From NCBI GenBank assembly GCA_002189035.1, contig NEEC01000014.1:498501-562500 (forward strand): a DNA stretch of 64,000 bases, written 5' to 3'. Position numbers and translations under genes: made by a program. The notes below the pieces were generated by a model. It worked only from the letters and a program-made list of their open reading frames with translations, had not been told where the DNA came from and did no database searches. Each line of letters begins with the position of its first letter. Position 1 is the first letter of the stretch. Shown piece after piece: positions 10,501 through 19,766 of the stretch. This stretch comes from Utricularia gibba. Lineage: Eukaryota; Streptophyta; Magnoliopsida; Lamiales; Lentibulariaceae.

Positions 10501-12177
10501 GTACTTTGAATACTCGTCCATGAAGATTACATAGTATTTGTTCCCAGATCTTGTAGATATCTGCATGGGTCCACATACGTCACTGGTGACTACATCAAGC
10601 TTGTTTTCAGAGTGTATGCTGACTTTCGGAAAGGGGCGTCTAATCAGCTTGCATTGTTGACAGATTCTGCACACTTCCCCTTTGTTGGATAAATCAGGTA
10701 TATTGTGTGCTAGTCCTTTCCGGTGTAGAGAAGTTATAGTGTTGAGGTGATGATGCCCCAATCTCTGATGCCATAGTCTGGACTGTTCTGAGGTAGATAG
10801 GCAGAGTCCTGAGTAGGTAGAGAAATCCATAGGGAAGACACGATTAGACATAGCAACAGAGAGTATGATATTTGAATCTGAATCTTTTATCTTGCAGGTA
10901 TTTTCTTCTAGCAGTAGTTGAAATCCCCTTTCGAGTAGCTGTCCTGCACTAAGTAAATTGTGGGAGGCCTCAGGTACATAGTACACGTCGTTTATTTTCA
11001 CAAGCCTTTTGTCTGTCTCTATGCAAACTGTCCCAAAACCTTTTATCTGAATAAGCTTTCCATCGGCCACTGCTATAGTTCTTCCTGTCAATGAGCTATA
11101 GGTTGAGAAGATGCTAAGATCGTTAGTGAGGTGGTGAGAACACCCACTGTCCAGCAGCCATACACTTTGCTTCCGTAAGTCAGTGAATGTAGTGATGAGG
11201 GAGTTGTGACATAAAGTGTAGAGCTCAATTTTCATCTTATTTGAATCTACGCGGGAAGGTACATCATTTGGGTTGCTGTTTAACTTGGCATCCATGGCTT
11301 TTCCTCCCAGAGCATGGAATCTTTTTAGGGGACACACCCGCTCGATGTGACCCTTGAGACTGCAGTATGTGCAAGAGGAGTCCGGGTGCCAGAAGCATGC
11401 GGTTGATAGATGGTTGTTCTTTTTGCAGTAGGGGCATGCGGCTTGATTGTTCACCCGATCTGTTTTGGCCATCTAGAGCACAGGTTCCTTGTGAAGGTTC
11501 AATGATGTCTGACCTCTGCTAGAGTTGCTAGAGGGTATGTGATGTTGAGCTGTATTCGCCATGCCATTAAACGCAACTTCCAGGGTGGTGCCTTGACTCA
11601 TCTCCTCTTCTGATTCCCCTAGGCGCTCTAGCAATTTCTTGGAGGATATGGAGTGCATCCCGGTGACACGAAGCGCCGTGACAACAGGCCCATATGTGCG
11701 AGGTAGGGAGCTAAGGATCTTGGATTTGACTCTACGGTTGTCCACAGCTTCTCCCAAAGTCTGTAACTCGGTAACAACCTTGGTGAGTGTATCAGAGAAT
11801 TGTAAGATGCTCATACCTGGTGCAAATTTTAAATTGTCAAAGAGTTCCCATTGACGTTGAATGCGAGCCTCTCGTGGTTCTGTGTCTTCCCCATATAGTT
11901 CCTCCAGCTTCAACCAGATTTCTTTAGGGGTCTTTAGGTGCATGACACGGGTGAATACTTCCTCGGATAGAGACTGGTCTAAGGCATACTTGGCCTTCTT
12001 GATTTGGATATCATTGACCTTAGCTAGATCTGATGATTCTGTGACAGGTGGAGAGGGACTAGCGGGATCTACAATTGGCCAGACGTCATTCATTTGTAAG
12101 TAGCTCTCCATCCTAACTGCCCAAGAGGCATATCGCTGACCATTAAATATGGGTGGAGACTGTTGTAGCGTAGTCAT
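7396..12177 (-). pseudogene. Copia Gag-Pol reading frame with two in-frame amber codons
   Basis: One frame from the Gag ATG at 12177 to the stop at 7396-7398, broken only by TAG at 11473-11475 and 9307-9309. Gag (12177-11476) has the UBN2-type copia Gag fold motif ELYGEDTEPREARIQRQWEL. After the first TAG come two CCHC knuckles (C13-C16-H21-C26 and C34-C37-H42-C47 counted from 11472), protease LLDSG (Asp 108), the GAG-pre-integrase HHCC region, the integrase core with its D, D and E residues, and after the second TAG the reverse transcriptase (YVDD) and RNase H (DADFAGD, SSAEAEY). About 64 C-terminal codons lie in the 3' LTR. Probably defective in cis unless the ambers are read through. Confidence 0.92.
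7590..7598 (-). other. Polypurine tract of the copia element
   Basis: AAGGAGGAA on the minus strand directly abuts the 3' LTR start TGTTAG, the expected place for second-strand priming. Confidence 0.8.
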
Positions 12178-12266
12178 GCTTCCCAATATGCACAGGATTT
12201 GCTGGAGCAAGGAGGTGTGGGGTGCGTAGTCAGAGAACGTCACGCAAGAAGGAATGTGAAGGTAGT

Positions 12267-12285
12267 GTTCACGTCGGGTTCACCA
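12267..12285 (-). other. Primer-binding site of the copia element
   Basis: Minus strand reads TGGTGAACCCGACGTGAAC immediately inside the 5' LTR. It would pair with a tRNA 3' end of the form ...GGGTTCACCA. It is not the initiator-Met site (TGGTATCAGAGC) common in plant copia elements. I could not decide the tRNA. Confidence 0.65.
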
Positions 12286-12755
12286 TGATAGATATTGCAT
12301 GATATGGGTGTAGGAAATATGACAGTGAAGATGTGAGAGTTTTGGAGTGGATGAATCTTTCTGAAGCTCAAGATATTGTATAGAATGTCAAGAGTAAGCA
12401 CACACTTTTACAAATCCTGATACCCTTTATATAGAAGGCGAAAAAACTAGCCGTTGCCTCCTTGACCGTTGGATGTATTTGTATGGTTCATAGCTACTTA
12501 GTCATCGGATATGCTTCTCCAGAGCATATGAGGGACAGTGGGCCGTGAAGTGTTGCCTTTGGACTGGACTTGCCTCATCTAATGGGCTGTAGCCCTTTGA
12601 GATGAGTAGGGCCCAACATAATCAAGCTTACCCCTGCAGTGGGTTGCTTCTCCTTCACCGGGATTTCCTCCTCAGAACTTCGCCGGACTTGTTCTTCCTC
12701 TCTTGTTGATCCTTGATATCAGCTGAAGTCTCAATTTCATCCTCACGCTCTAACA
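12286..12755 (-). repeat. 5' LTR (470 bp)
   Basis: Full-length LTR of the element, TGTTAG...TATCA on the coding strand. Contains a TATA box CTATATAA on the minus strand at 12427-12434, in the segment missing from the 3' LTR. Confidence 0.93.
12427..12434 (-). promoter_or_regulatory. TATA box of the copia 5' LTR
   Basis: CTATATAA on the minus strand (in TTTATATAG on +), oriented toward gag. Present only in the 5' LTR. Confidence 0.65.
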
Positions 12756-13110
12756 ATTTATGCCAGGGCTGATCCGGCAGACACGGCGACGACAGCATCT
12801 CGAAGGAATCCGGCAAGACATGCATGAACCCAGTGGCCAGAATGATCCCCGACGCAAAGGCTTTCACGACGATGAATAGCGTACGCTCCGGATTCAAAGC
12901 AGGAACCGCGCGGGTGACTAAAGGCAAGCCTACCCCGATGATGCTCGCGACGAGGATCGCGGCGATGGCGATGATCTTCAGAGGCAACGCTTGTTTCCTG
13001 TTGTTACAGGGACTCCGATCGGAAGCGGCGCAGTCCTCCACGACGCAGAAAACTCCGGCGAAGCACTGGGAGAAGAGGAGCGCCGCCATCAGAGTACGGG
13101 AGGGAGCCAT
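12655..13110 (-). CDS. Chimeric open frame: ZIP copy B N-terminus fused to LTR-encoded tail
   Basis: From the ZIP copy B ATG (13110) the frame runs through the signal peptide, TM1 and TM2 to PWHK, crosses the target duplication, and continues 35 codons into the 5' LTR (LLEREDEIETSADIKDQQ...) to a TGA at 12655. The product would be 151 residues with a highly charged foreign C-terminus. The tail is the same frame the LTR contributes to the end of the polymerase. Whether it is transcribed is unknown; expression would need the ZIP promoter and a terminator in the LTR. Confidence 0.5.
   Translation of the reverse strand: MAPSRTLMAALLFSQCFAGVFCVVEDCAASDRSPCNNRKQALPLKIIAIAAILVASIIGVGLPLVTRAVPALNPERTLFIVVKAFASGIILATGFMHVLPDSFEMLSSPCLPDQPWHKLLEREDEIETSADIKDQQERKNKSGEVLRRKSR
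12756..12760. repeat. Target-site duplication, right copy (ATTTA)
   Basis: Identical to 7230-7234 and directly follows the element end TAACA. Confidence 0.93.
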
Positions 13111-13920
13111 CCTGGATGGAGAAGGGAGACTCACAAGGAAGGAAATGAAACACGAGTTTGCCGTCCGTCATATAAAAAGCGCAAGCGTACGTAAAATGGT
13201 GCGGTTTCCATTTTTTCTCCGGTCAAGATTCTCACGGCGTCCCGGAGTTCAACAGCCACTCAAATTCAGCTTACCCAAGTGGGGACCACGACCGTACACA
13301 TCACTCCTATGTCGTACCTTGAAATGCGCATTGAATCCTTGAGTAAATGCGAGCGCGCATTGAGTAACGCTACTTCAACAAATTAGTTTAAAACACGTTT
13401 CTTTATTCCACATCATCAATTCCGTCTGATTCCCAAACACCAACGGGTTCAAGAATAGAATCTCATACTCTCTTTAGTTGTGTGTTTTTCAAGAAATATT
13501 ATTTTTCTTAAAAAAATAAAAATTATTAATATTTGATGATGAAATTATTTTTACAATATTTGTTTTAGAAATACAAATTATTTCAAATAGATAGTTAATT
13601 TCCGAAAAAGAAGTCTCATGGTCGAATGGCAACAACTCCTGGATAACCGGGGATGGGTTTTTATTTTCCTGCTATGAAAGGACTCAGCACTTGATTGTCC
13701 GTACGAAAAACTCAAAGATATTTCAGGGAAGAATCGGACACGTGGAGGGAGATAATCGTGAGAAATTGTGGAACCAAAACCTGTTTAAAATCCCACTAAC
13801 CACAAAACTTGTTCTTGTTCTCACACAAAAAAAAAAAAAAAAACAAAAAGAAGAAGAGGAAGCCCCAAGCTGGCACTTAGCCAGAGCTTATTACAATGGG
13901 CCTTGAGGTCAGGCCCATTT
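13111..13920. repeat. ZIP copy B 5' flank, duplicated in unit C
   Basis: 13111-13370 matches 15456-15710 (ACCGTACACATCACTCCT and CTTGAAATGCGCATTGAATC in both). 13390-13720 matches parts of 15760-15940 and 16308-16420 (AAGTCTCATGGTC, CTCCTGGATAACC, TTGTCCGTACGA). It is the promoter side of copy B. No gene seen; the stretch is AT-rich from 13480 to 13610, with an A-run at 13829-13844. Confidence 0.75.
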
Positions 13921-14265
13921 TTTTAGTGAAAGTCAAATTAAAAGGGGCGCGGTTCATGCTTCTACTACTTTATTTCATGCGTGCGTGTCATTTTGTGCTT
14001 TTGCAGGGGTCAAATAATAAAAAAACAGAAATATCCCTGGCCTGCGTGGCGAATGTGGGGAGTGTAGGCTTGAAGCATGCACCTCAGGAGCTACACCATG
14101 CCAGCTAAGCAAAATGGAGACGTGGACTGATCCACGTGTAAAGTGGCCCCCACTGCCGCGCACTTTATTCTACCATATTACACGGGGCTACGTCACCATG
14201 ACGTGTGTCATGGGCTCCTAAGTGGGCCTATATAGTACAGGCCTGGCCCAATATGGGAAATTGTT
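13921..14265. repeat. Duplicated ZIP 3' flank, unit C
   Basis: Second copy of the segment at 6058-6405, directly 3' of ZIP copy C. No gene seen. Confidence 0.85.
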
Positions 14266-15455
14266 TCAGGACCATTTGGCCATGAGGGACATCCCTCCGG
14301 CGCCCACCAAGACGGCGACGAAGCACTTGACTTGAAGCTTGATGCTTTCCTGCAACCTTTTCCCCATGAACTCCGATGCCAGAAGATCCACCAACGCCAT
14401 GTAAATTAACAACCCTGAAGAAGAGGCGCTGAGCAGGCCGGTGGTGATGAGTGCCCGAGGACTGTTCTCCCGGTAACTGCTCGATAACGCGATCCCCAAC
14501 GTGATTCCGAACGGCATCGTCACGGAGAAGAAGAATGCCATCGTCGCCTTCTTTATCAGACCGTACTCCGCCTGCAGTCGTAGCAGTAGAAGAGTGTCAC
14601 GATTACCCCAAGGAGAAAGCCGAATTCGAGGTTTTCTGTTTTGTCACCTGAAGGATGCAGCCACCGAGACCCATCCCTTCGAAGAGTTGGTGGAAACAGA
14701 GGGCTGCGATGAGGCCTTTGATCGAGCAGGTGTTGGACGATGCGCCTAAGGATAATCCGATCACCACAGAGTGAACGACGATCCCCAGCTCCAGAACCTG
14801 TCGACACAAGGTTAACAGAAGGGTGAAAAAAGTCTATGGAATGAATCCTTATACTGGAGACTCTAATGAATTGATTGCGCACCATGGCGATCACTCTGTA
14901 CCGGAGAAGTTGGGAACCTTGGGCATTATTGGGATTCATACCATGGTGAGAGTGATGCTGATTCGCCTCCACGGAATCCCCCTTCTCCGCCTCCGTTACC
15001 GCCGCGTCGCCTTTATGCTTACTGTAAAGGCTCGTTGCAACAGAATCGATCATAAGCGTGACGATCGCGGAAAGCATGGCCACGAAGCCGGTGAAGGGAA
15101 ATTTATGCCAGGGCTGATCCGGCAGACACGGCGACAACAGCATCTCGAAGGAATCCGGCAAGACGTGCATGAACCCAGTGGCCAGAATGATCCCCGACGC
15201 AAAGGATTTCACGACGATGAATAGCGTACGCTCCGGATTCAAAGCAGGAACCGCGCGGGTGACTAAAGGCAAGCTTACCCCGATGATGCTCGCGACGAGG
15301 ATCGCGGCGATGGCGATGATCTTTAGAGGCAAGGCTTGTTTCCTGTTGTTACATGGGCTCCGATCGGAAGCGGCGCAGTCCTCCACGACGCAGAAAACCC
15401 CGACGAAGCACTGGGACAAGAGGAGCGCCGCCATCAGAGCACGGGAGGAAGCCAT
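14266..15455 (-). CDS. ZIP metal transporter copy C (IRT1/ZIP10-like), intact
   Basis: Plasma-membrane Fe2+/Zn2+ permease. Exons 14883-15455, 14648-14797 and 14266-14571 give 342 residues, close to IRT1. Signal peptide ([17 protein letters not shown]), a Cys pair in the short extracellular N-terminus, TM1-TM3 ([19 protein letters not shown], ...), a His-containing variable loop (HHSHHG), then [14 protein letters not shown] and [15 protein letters not shown] with the metal-path His and Glu residues. The C-terminus is SLMAKWS. The segment [15 protein letters not shown] differs slightly from the usual TTPFGIALG. This is the only one of three tandem copies free of disruption. An upstream in-frame TTG was rejected; the ATG at 15455 matches the start in copy B. 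Confidence 0.93.
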
Positions 15456-16018
15456 CCTGGCGAAGGGGGAGGCGCACAAGGAAGGAAATGAAACAGAGCT
15501 CGCCGTCCGTCATATAAAAAGTGCAGGCGTACGGAAAATCGTGCGGCTCCCATTTTTTCTCCGGTCAAGATTCTGAGTGCGTGCCGGACTCATGTTCAGT
15601 TCAGTTCAGCGTACCCAAGTGGGGACCACGACCGTACACATCACTCCTCCTATGTCGTACCTTGAAATGCGCATTGAATCCTTGAGTAAATGGGAGCGCG
15701 TATTTGACTAACGGTTAGAATCGGATCCTCCCGCGACACCTTATTTTAACAATTTTTTTTTATTATTTATTCCACACTCCAAAGCTCATCCATTCTGTCG
15801 GATTCCCAAACACCAACGGGTTCAGGAATCGAATCTCATGCTCTCTTTAGTTGTGTTATTTTTTGTGTTGAAAAAAAATTATTTTCATAATACTCGATTT
15901 AGAAATAGAAATTATTTCAAGTAGGTAGTTAATTTCCAGGTGAAGCAAGTGATAGCTCATAATGTTGCATGGAAAAAGAAGGGTTGATTATTGAGGTTAG
16001 TTGGGGAGGGCGTGGAAT
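15456..16018. other. ZIP copy C 5' flank
   Basis: Promoter-side sequence of copy C, partly homologous to 13111-13610. No gene seen. Homology with unit B stops near 15938. Confidence 0.6.
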
Positions 16019-16243
16019 TCAAGTGATAAGACCAATTGTTGATTGGATTGTGTGTTGATGAGGAGCGTCACCAGTCAAGACGCGGCAGCAGCTGCCCGGA
16101 GAGGAAGGATTTCCGTTGGCTACGCCATAAATTGCCAGTGTCTGTGCGGCAACCATGAAGGCGACCAGAACAAGAGTCTTCACAGCTCCATGAAGACACA
16201 CCTCACCTGTTCTTGCAAGATCCATTAACAAACACATACACAC
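16019..16243 (-). CDS. Hypothetical 74-residue protein with hydrophobic segment
   Basis: Open frame with a hydrophobic stretch (KTLVLVAFMVAAQTLAIYGVA) and a Cys pair (GSCCRV). It could be a short secreted or membrane peptide, but I recognise no family and the residues before the hydrophobic stretch are long for a signal peptide. It lies in a ~370-bp segment found in duplication unit C and not in unit B. Coding status is uncertain. Confidence 0.25.
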   Translation of the reverse strand: MCMCLLMDLARTGEVCLHGAVKTLVLVAFMVAAQTLAIYGVANGNPSSPGSCCRVLTGDAPHQHTIQSTIGLIT

Positions 16244-16307
16244 ACAAAAGAAAAAAAAAACATGATCCTTGTTGGGTTAGTAGTAAACGCCCTGTGCAAG
16301 GGATCAG

Positions 16308-16430
16308 AGAAGTCTCATGGTCGGATGGCAACTCCTGGATAACCAGGGGTGGGTTTTTGTTTTCCTGCTACGAAAGGACGGACTCAGCACTTGTTTGTCC
16401 GTACGACAGACTCAAACACACCACTGATTA
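16308..16430. repeat. Duplicated segment marking the right end of unit C
   Basis: Resembles 13608-13720 closely (AAGTCTCATGGTCG, AACTCCTGGATAACC, GACTCAGCACTTG, TTGTCCGTACGA). It marks how far the tandem duplication extends. From 16431 to 16769 I see no gene. Confidence 0.75.
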
Positions 16431-16769
16431 GGAGGAGCAGCACATCGTTGTCGGCAGGTCATCTTCTTTCCACGTTCCATCCACCACCGTGTGGGGTGGG
16501 CTGTTTATTCAGAGTCAGTCAATGCTGTTGGCGAAGCAACTAGAAAGGCAGCAGGCGCGACCTCAGTGGCCTCCTTGGAACGGGTCACTGCATTTCAGAG
16601 ATTTGCTTACAGTGCAGCTTTGACTGAAGGAAGAATGGAGGAGGGGCCATCTCTATGAAGCAGGAAAAATGTTCATCATGATTGGAAAAGTTCAACTAAA
16701 ACGTGTAATTACAAAACAAAAACAAAAAGAGATGCAACTTGGAAAAGTTGAAGAAAAGGCATTTACATT

Positions 16770-19167
16770 TTATATGGGAGGCGTTGAAGTTGGGAAGAGT
16801 TTCTTGCGAAGCCTGGAGATGGTTAGATCAGATCCTCCATATCCATCCATCACAGCCAACGCAGAAGGGAACTGCGCTCTTATAGTTGAACTTGGAGCCC
16901 AACAAACAAAAAGCTTTCAGTCCTTGTGTGAACAGGATCAGCTGTAAGGATTTGTGTTGTAAGGATAAGGTTTGATTTTACCTGCTCCTGAGAACCACAC
17001 AGGGCATGCCAATGCACTCCGCGGCAAATACTCCAGTTTGGCTTCCAGCAACCAGAATGCAATTCGTAACAGGGAGTTGGGCGTATTCGGCTGCTGCTCT
17101 TTGAGCAGCAATGACGTCTTTCAAGCTGCACAAGAAAGACAAGCATGGCGAAAACTGAGCTGCTCAGTAGAATATGAATATTGATCTGGGGTACCTTTCA
17201 CATGAATTCGTGTTGAGGTCAACTTTCAACTTCAGCAATGAGGCCACCTCCTCTGCAATTCTTTGCCTTTCAGCAGAAGCTGAAGAAAAATTGGTTCACA
17301 AGTAATTTTGTGTATTATGCATGATTTTCAGCATCACAAAAGAGAGTATCTTGCCTGCTTGAGTCACTTCCCTGGCTAACTGTTCATCTACACTGCCAGA
17401 CAATCCTATTCCGGAAACAAGCTGTCCATAGAAACTCTGCTTTACCTCTGAGTCCCCGATTAACTTCGTCTTTGATAGTCTCTCGGTCCCAAGTTTTTGA
17501 ACAATTGAACTATCAACCAACGATGTATCCAATGGTGTGAGAGATGAAAAACAAACTATCTCATACTCTTCGCGGAGAGATTAAGTGTATGTTCTGCACA
17601 ACTTTTTGTCAAATAAATTCTACTTCTTTTTTTAAAAAAGTAGAATTAACTTTGATTGTAAAACAATGGTTCATTCTACTTCTTTTTTTTCTTTGAGATC
17701 TCATTCTATTACTACCTTTTTCTTTGAGAAATGAAAAGTAACAAGCTACTTTTCAGTCTTTTTTTTTTAATAATTCTCATTCTAAAAAAAAGTAGATTGT
17801 ACTATAAAAAATCATACAGAACAAGCTCTAAAACAAACCTTGCCACAGTCTCCCCTCTTGGGTCATATGCCGTCAGGAAAAGGACAGGAACACCTTCGTT
17901 AGTAGCCTCGTCAATGAACCTGAAAATGCATTTTGGAACTAGTATACAAGACGGCAAATATAATAAGTGAGCACATTGGATCCAGAATCCTCCTGTGCTA
18001 AGTAATAATTATAAGCAAATCAGAGTTGGTGGCCCACTCTTGAGCACCAGGTCTCAATGGAAAAGCTGCTGTTCTGACGAGATCACCCGTAGCATCCACC
18101 TGAAGAGAGAACAAATTAGCAGGCCATAGGCAAAGTAGTTGCACAGTGCTGCCTGGCATGAGAAAGCACTACACCTTCATCCTGAGTACATTTTTCACGA
18201 AACCTTCCTTTTCGTTTGTTGGTACTGAGGTGGGCCAACCAATCTGCAACACAGGCATCAATGAAGCAATGCCAAATAGCAGGCTGCAAAGTCCAGCACA
18301 TTAGTTTCCTAAAGCCCTAACCCGGTTAAAATACAAAATTAGCATCCTTTCCTCATCACCAGCACTTTTCCTGGCAATCAAGGAAAAATCCCATCACACA
18401 TTGAAATGATACAAGAGTCGTTAAAAGATAGCGGCTTGCAGTATGAGATATGTATACTAAGCGACTAAGATATTCACATTGAACAGGGCGTTTGGGGTCT
18501 AGTTTCAAAAAGTCCATATCCTAGAAATCCTAAGCTGATGTATAATCACTACCAAAGAAATGGTTAATATCGCACCTTACAAGGTCAGTGTACACCGGTT
18601 CAGACCAATTTGCACAATCCAATCCCAGTTTCTTGAATGCTATACATAGTTCACAACTGAGCTCAATTGCGATGTAAACTAATGAATGCCAACACCAAAG
18701 CACTATAAAATAGGGAAGAATCTGTATCGCACCTACGTTAAAAGCCTGCCTATTAACCAACCGATTCACATCCATTAACACCCTGAACCCAAAAATGAAG
18801 ATAATTAGCACGAACAACCGCAACAAAAACAGAGCATTTTCAACAACTATGTGAAGCATCCGAGTCTCAGAATTGACAGAAAGAAACAACACTGTAAGAA
18901 ACGCGGTCCTTACCCTTCAACTTCAAGAAGAACAGCGAAATCTTGAGAGGGACTCCGTGCAGCGGCCTCCCCGGGGGAGGAAAAGGAAGCAAACTGATTG
19001 TGCAGTACGCACTTCTTCAACTTCCAACTGTCTGGAAAGGGATAACGAATTCTAGGAAATCCTATCGAGCACGAGCGATTATCACCAGGCCAGCTGATGT
19101 TCACTCGATCGTAGAGCCCGGGGGTGGGGGCGGCTGCGCGAAGAATCGGACACGGAACGATACTCAT
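16770..19167 (-). CDS. HAD-like hydrolase family protein (At5g45170-like), plastid-type N-terminus
   Basis: Eleven exons: 18914-19167, 18733-18782, 18576-18639, 18322-18370, 18175-18243, 18038-18099, 17839-17919, 17355-17509, 17195-17279, 16982-17125, 16770-16890. They give 377 residues in phase throughout. The first ~60 residues are Arg/Ser-rich, likely a chloroplast transit peptide. The body follows the CbbY-type HAD order: nucleophile motif region (FAVLLEVEGVLMD), cap helices (AFKKLGLDCANW, IGWPTS), motif II region (VPVLFLTAYD), and motif IV region (CILVAGSQTGVFAAECIGM). The nucleophile motif reads E-V-E where active HAD enzymes have D-x-D, so catalysis is doubtful. Intron 8 uses a GC donor (G/GCAAGA). 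Name by recalled similarity. Confidence 0.88.
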
Positions 19168-19766
19168 TTTGCGGCGAGCTCAAAAGATTTCGGCGCCTCC
19201 GCATAATCCTATTGATTTATTTCATCACGATTCTATTTGTGCAGTTCCACAGCCTAATGACGCAATCAAATCAAATGACATCTATGCAGTTCCTCTCAAT
19301 AACCATATCGGAAACAAGCCGGCAAGCCACCACGGCGGGCTACTCGTCAGCATGATGAAAATCGAGAGGAAAGAACAAGCCCATAGACATTACCAGAATC
19401 TTCAACAAACTGTAAAATATTAAAAAATCATGAAAAAAATGTGGGGTTGATGATGCTGATGATGATGGGGAATGTCCGAAGACCCATCAGTTACACTCTC
19501 CAGTTGCTGTTATGTTACTTCCGAAACAAGAAGCCATGCAGAAGAATGAAGAAGTTGCTTACAGAGTCTCACTGAAAAGAGTGAAAACCAGAGGTGGTTG
19601 CTGCACAAGGACAGCACATACCGGTGTAGTGATCAGCCATCCTCGCACTCCAGAGCCGCATCGCCAAAACTACTTTCCCCTGCTTCACTTCGACGGCTAT
19701 GTCAAAAACTTCGTTGGTACAACAAAGACAAACCGGTGACACAAAACAGTAGACACTTGGACCCTC
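19168..19766. other. Spacer between HAD-like gene and VPS54
   Basis: About 600 bp serving as the HAD-gene promoter and VPS54 3' untranslated region, both on the minus strand. No gene seen. Confidence 0.5.

Larger units (their letters stand above)
7235..12755 (-). mobile_element. Ty1/copia LTR retrotransposon inserted in ZIP copy B
   Basis: 5521-bp element on the minus strand with TG...CA termini, two LTRs (5' LTR 12286-12755, 3' LTR 7235-7589), perfect ATTTA target duplication, primer-binding site at the 5' LTR edge and purine tract at the 3' LTR edge. Coding order is gag, zinc knuckles, protease, integrase, reverse transcriptase, RNase H, which defines copia. The reading frame is open throughout except for two in-frame amber codons. 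The LTRs differ by few substitutions but by several indels, so insertion looks fairly recent. I did not assign a lineage. Confidence 0.96.
6406..13110 (-). pseudogene. ZIP metal transporter copy B, disrupted by a copia insertion
   Basis: Same family as copies A and C. Exons: 12761-13110 (first part of exon 1), interruption, 7012-7234 (rest of exon 1), 6786-6935 and 6406-6711. Leaving out the retrotransposon and one copy of the 5-bp target duplication, exon 1 is 573 bp, exactly as in copy C, and exons 2 and 3 are 150 and 306 bp, also as in C. No other disabling change was seen. The insertion falls after PWHK in the TM2-TM3 loop. Introns 1 and 2 are GT-AG at the same places as in copy C. As it stands only a truncated N-terminal fusion or the downstream part could be made, so I call it a pseudogene or insertion allele. 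Confidence 0.92.

Noticed and set aside
15505-15525. TATAAAA near ZIP copy C (15513-15519) as its promoter
   Set aside because: The good match is on the plus strand, pointing away from the gene; the minus-strand reading is weak.
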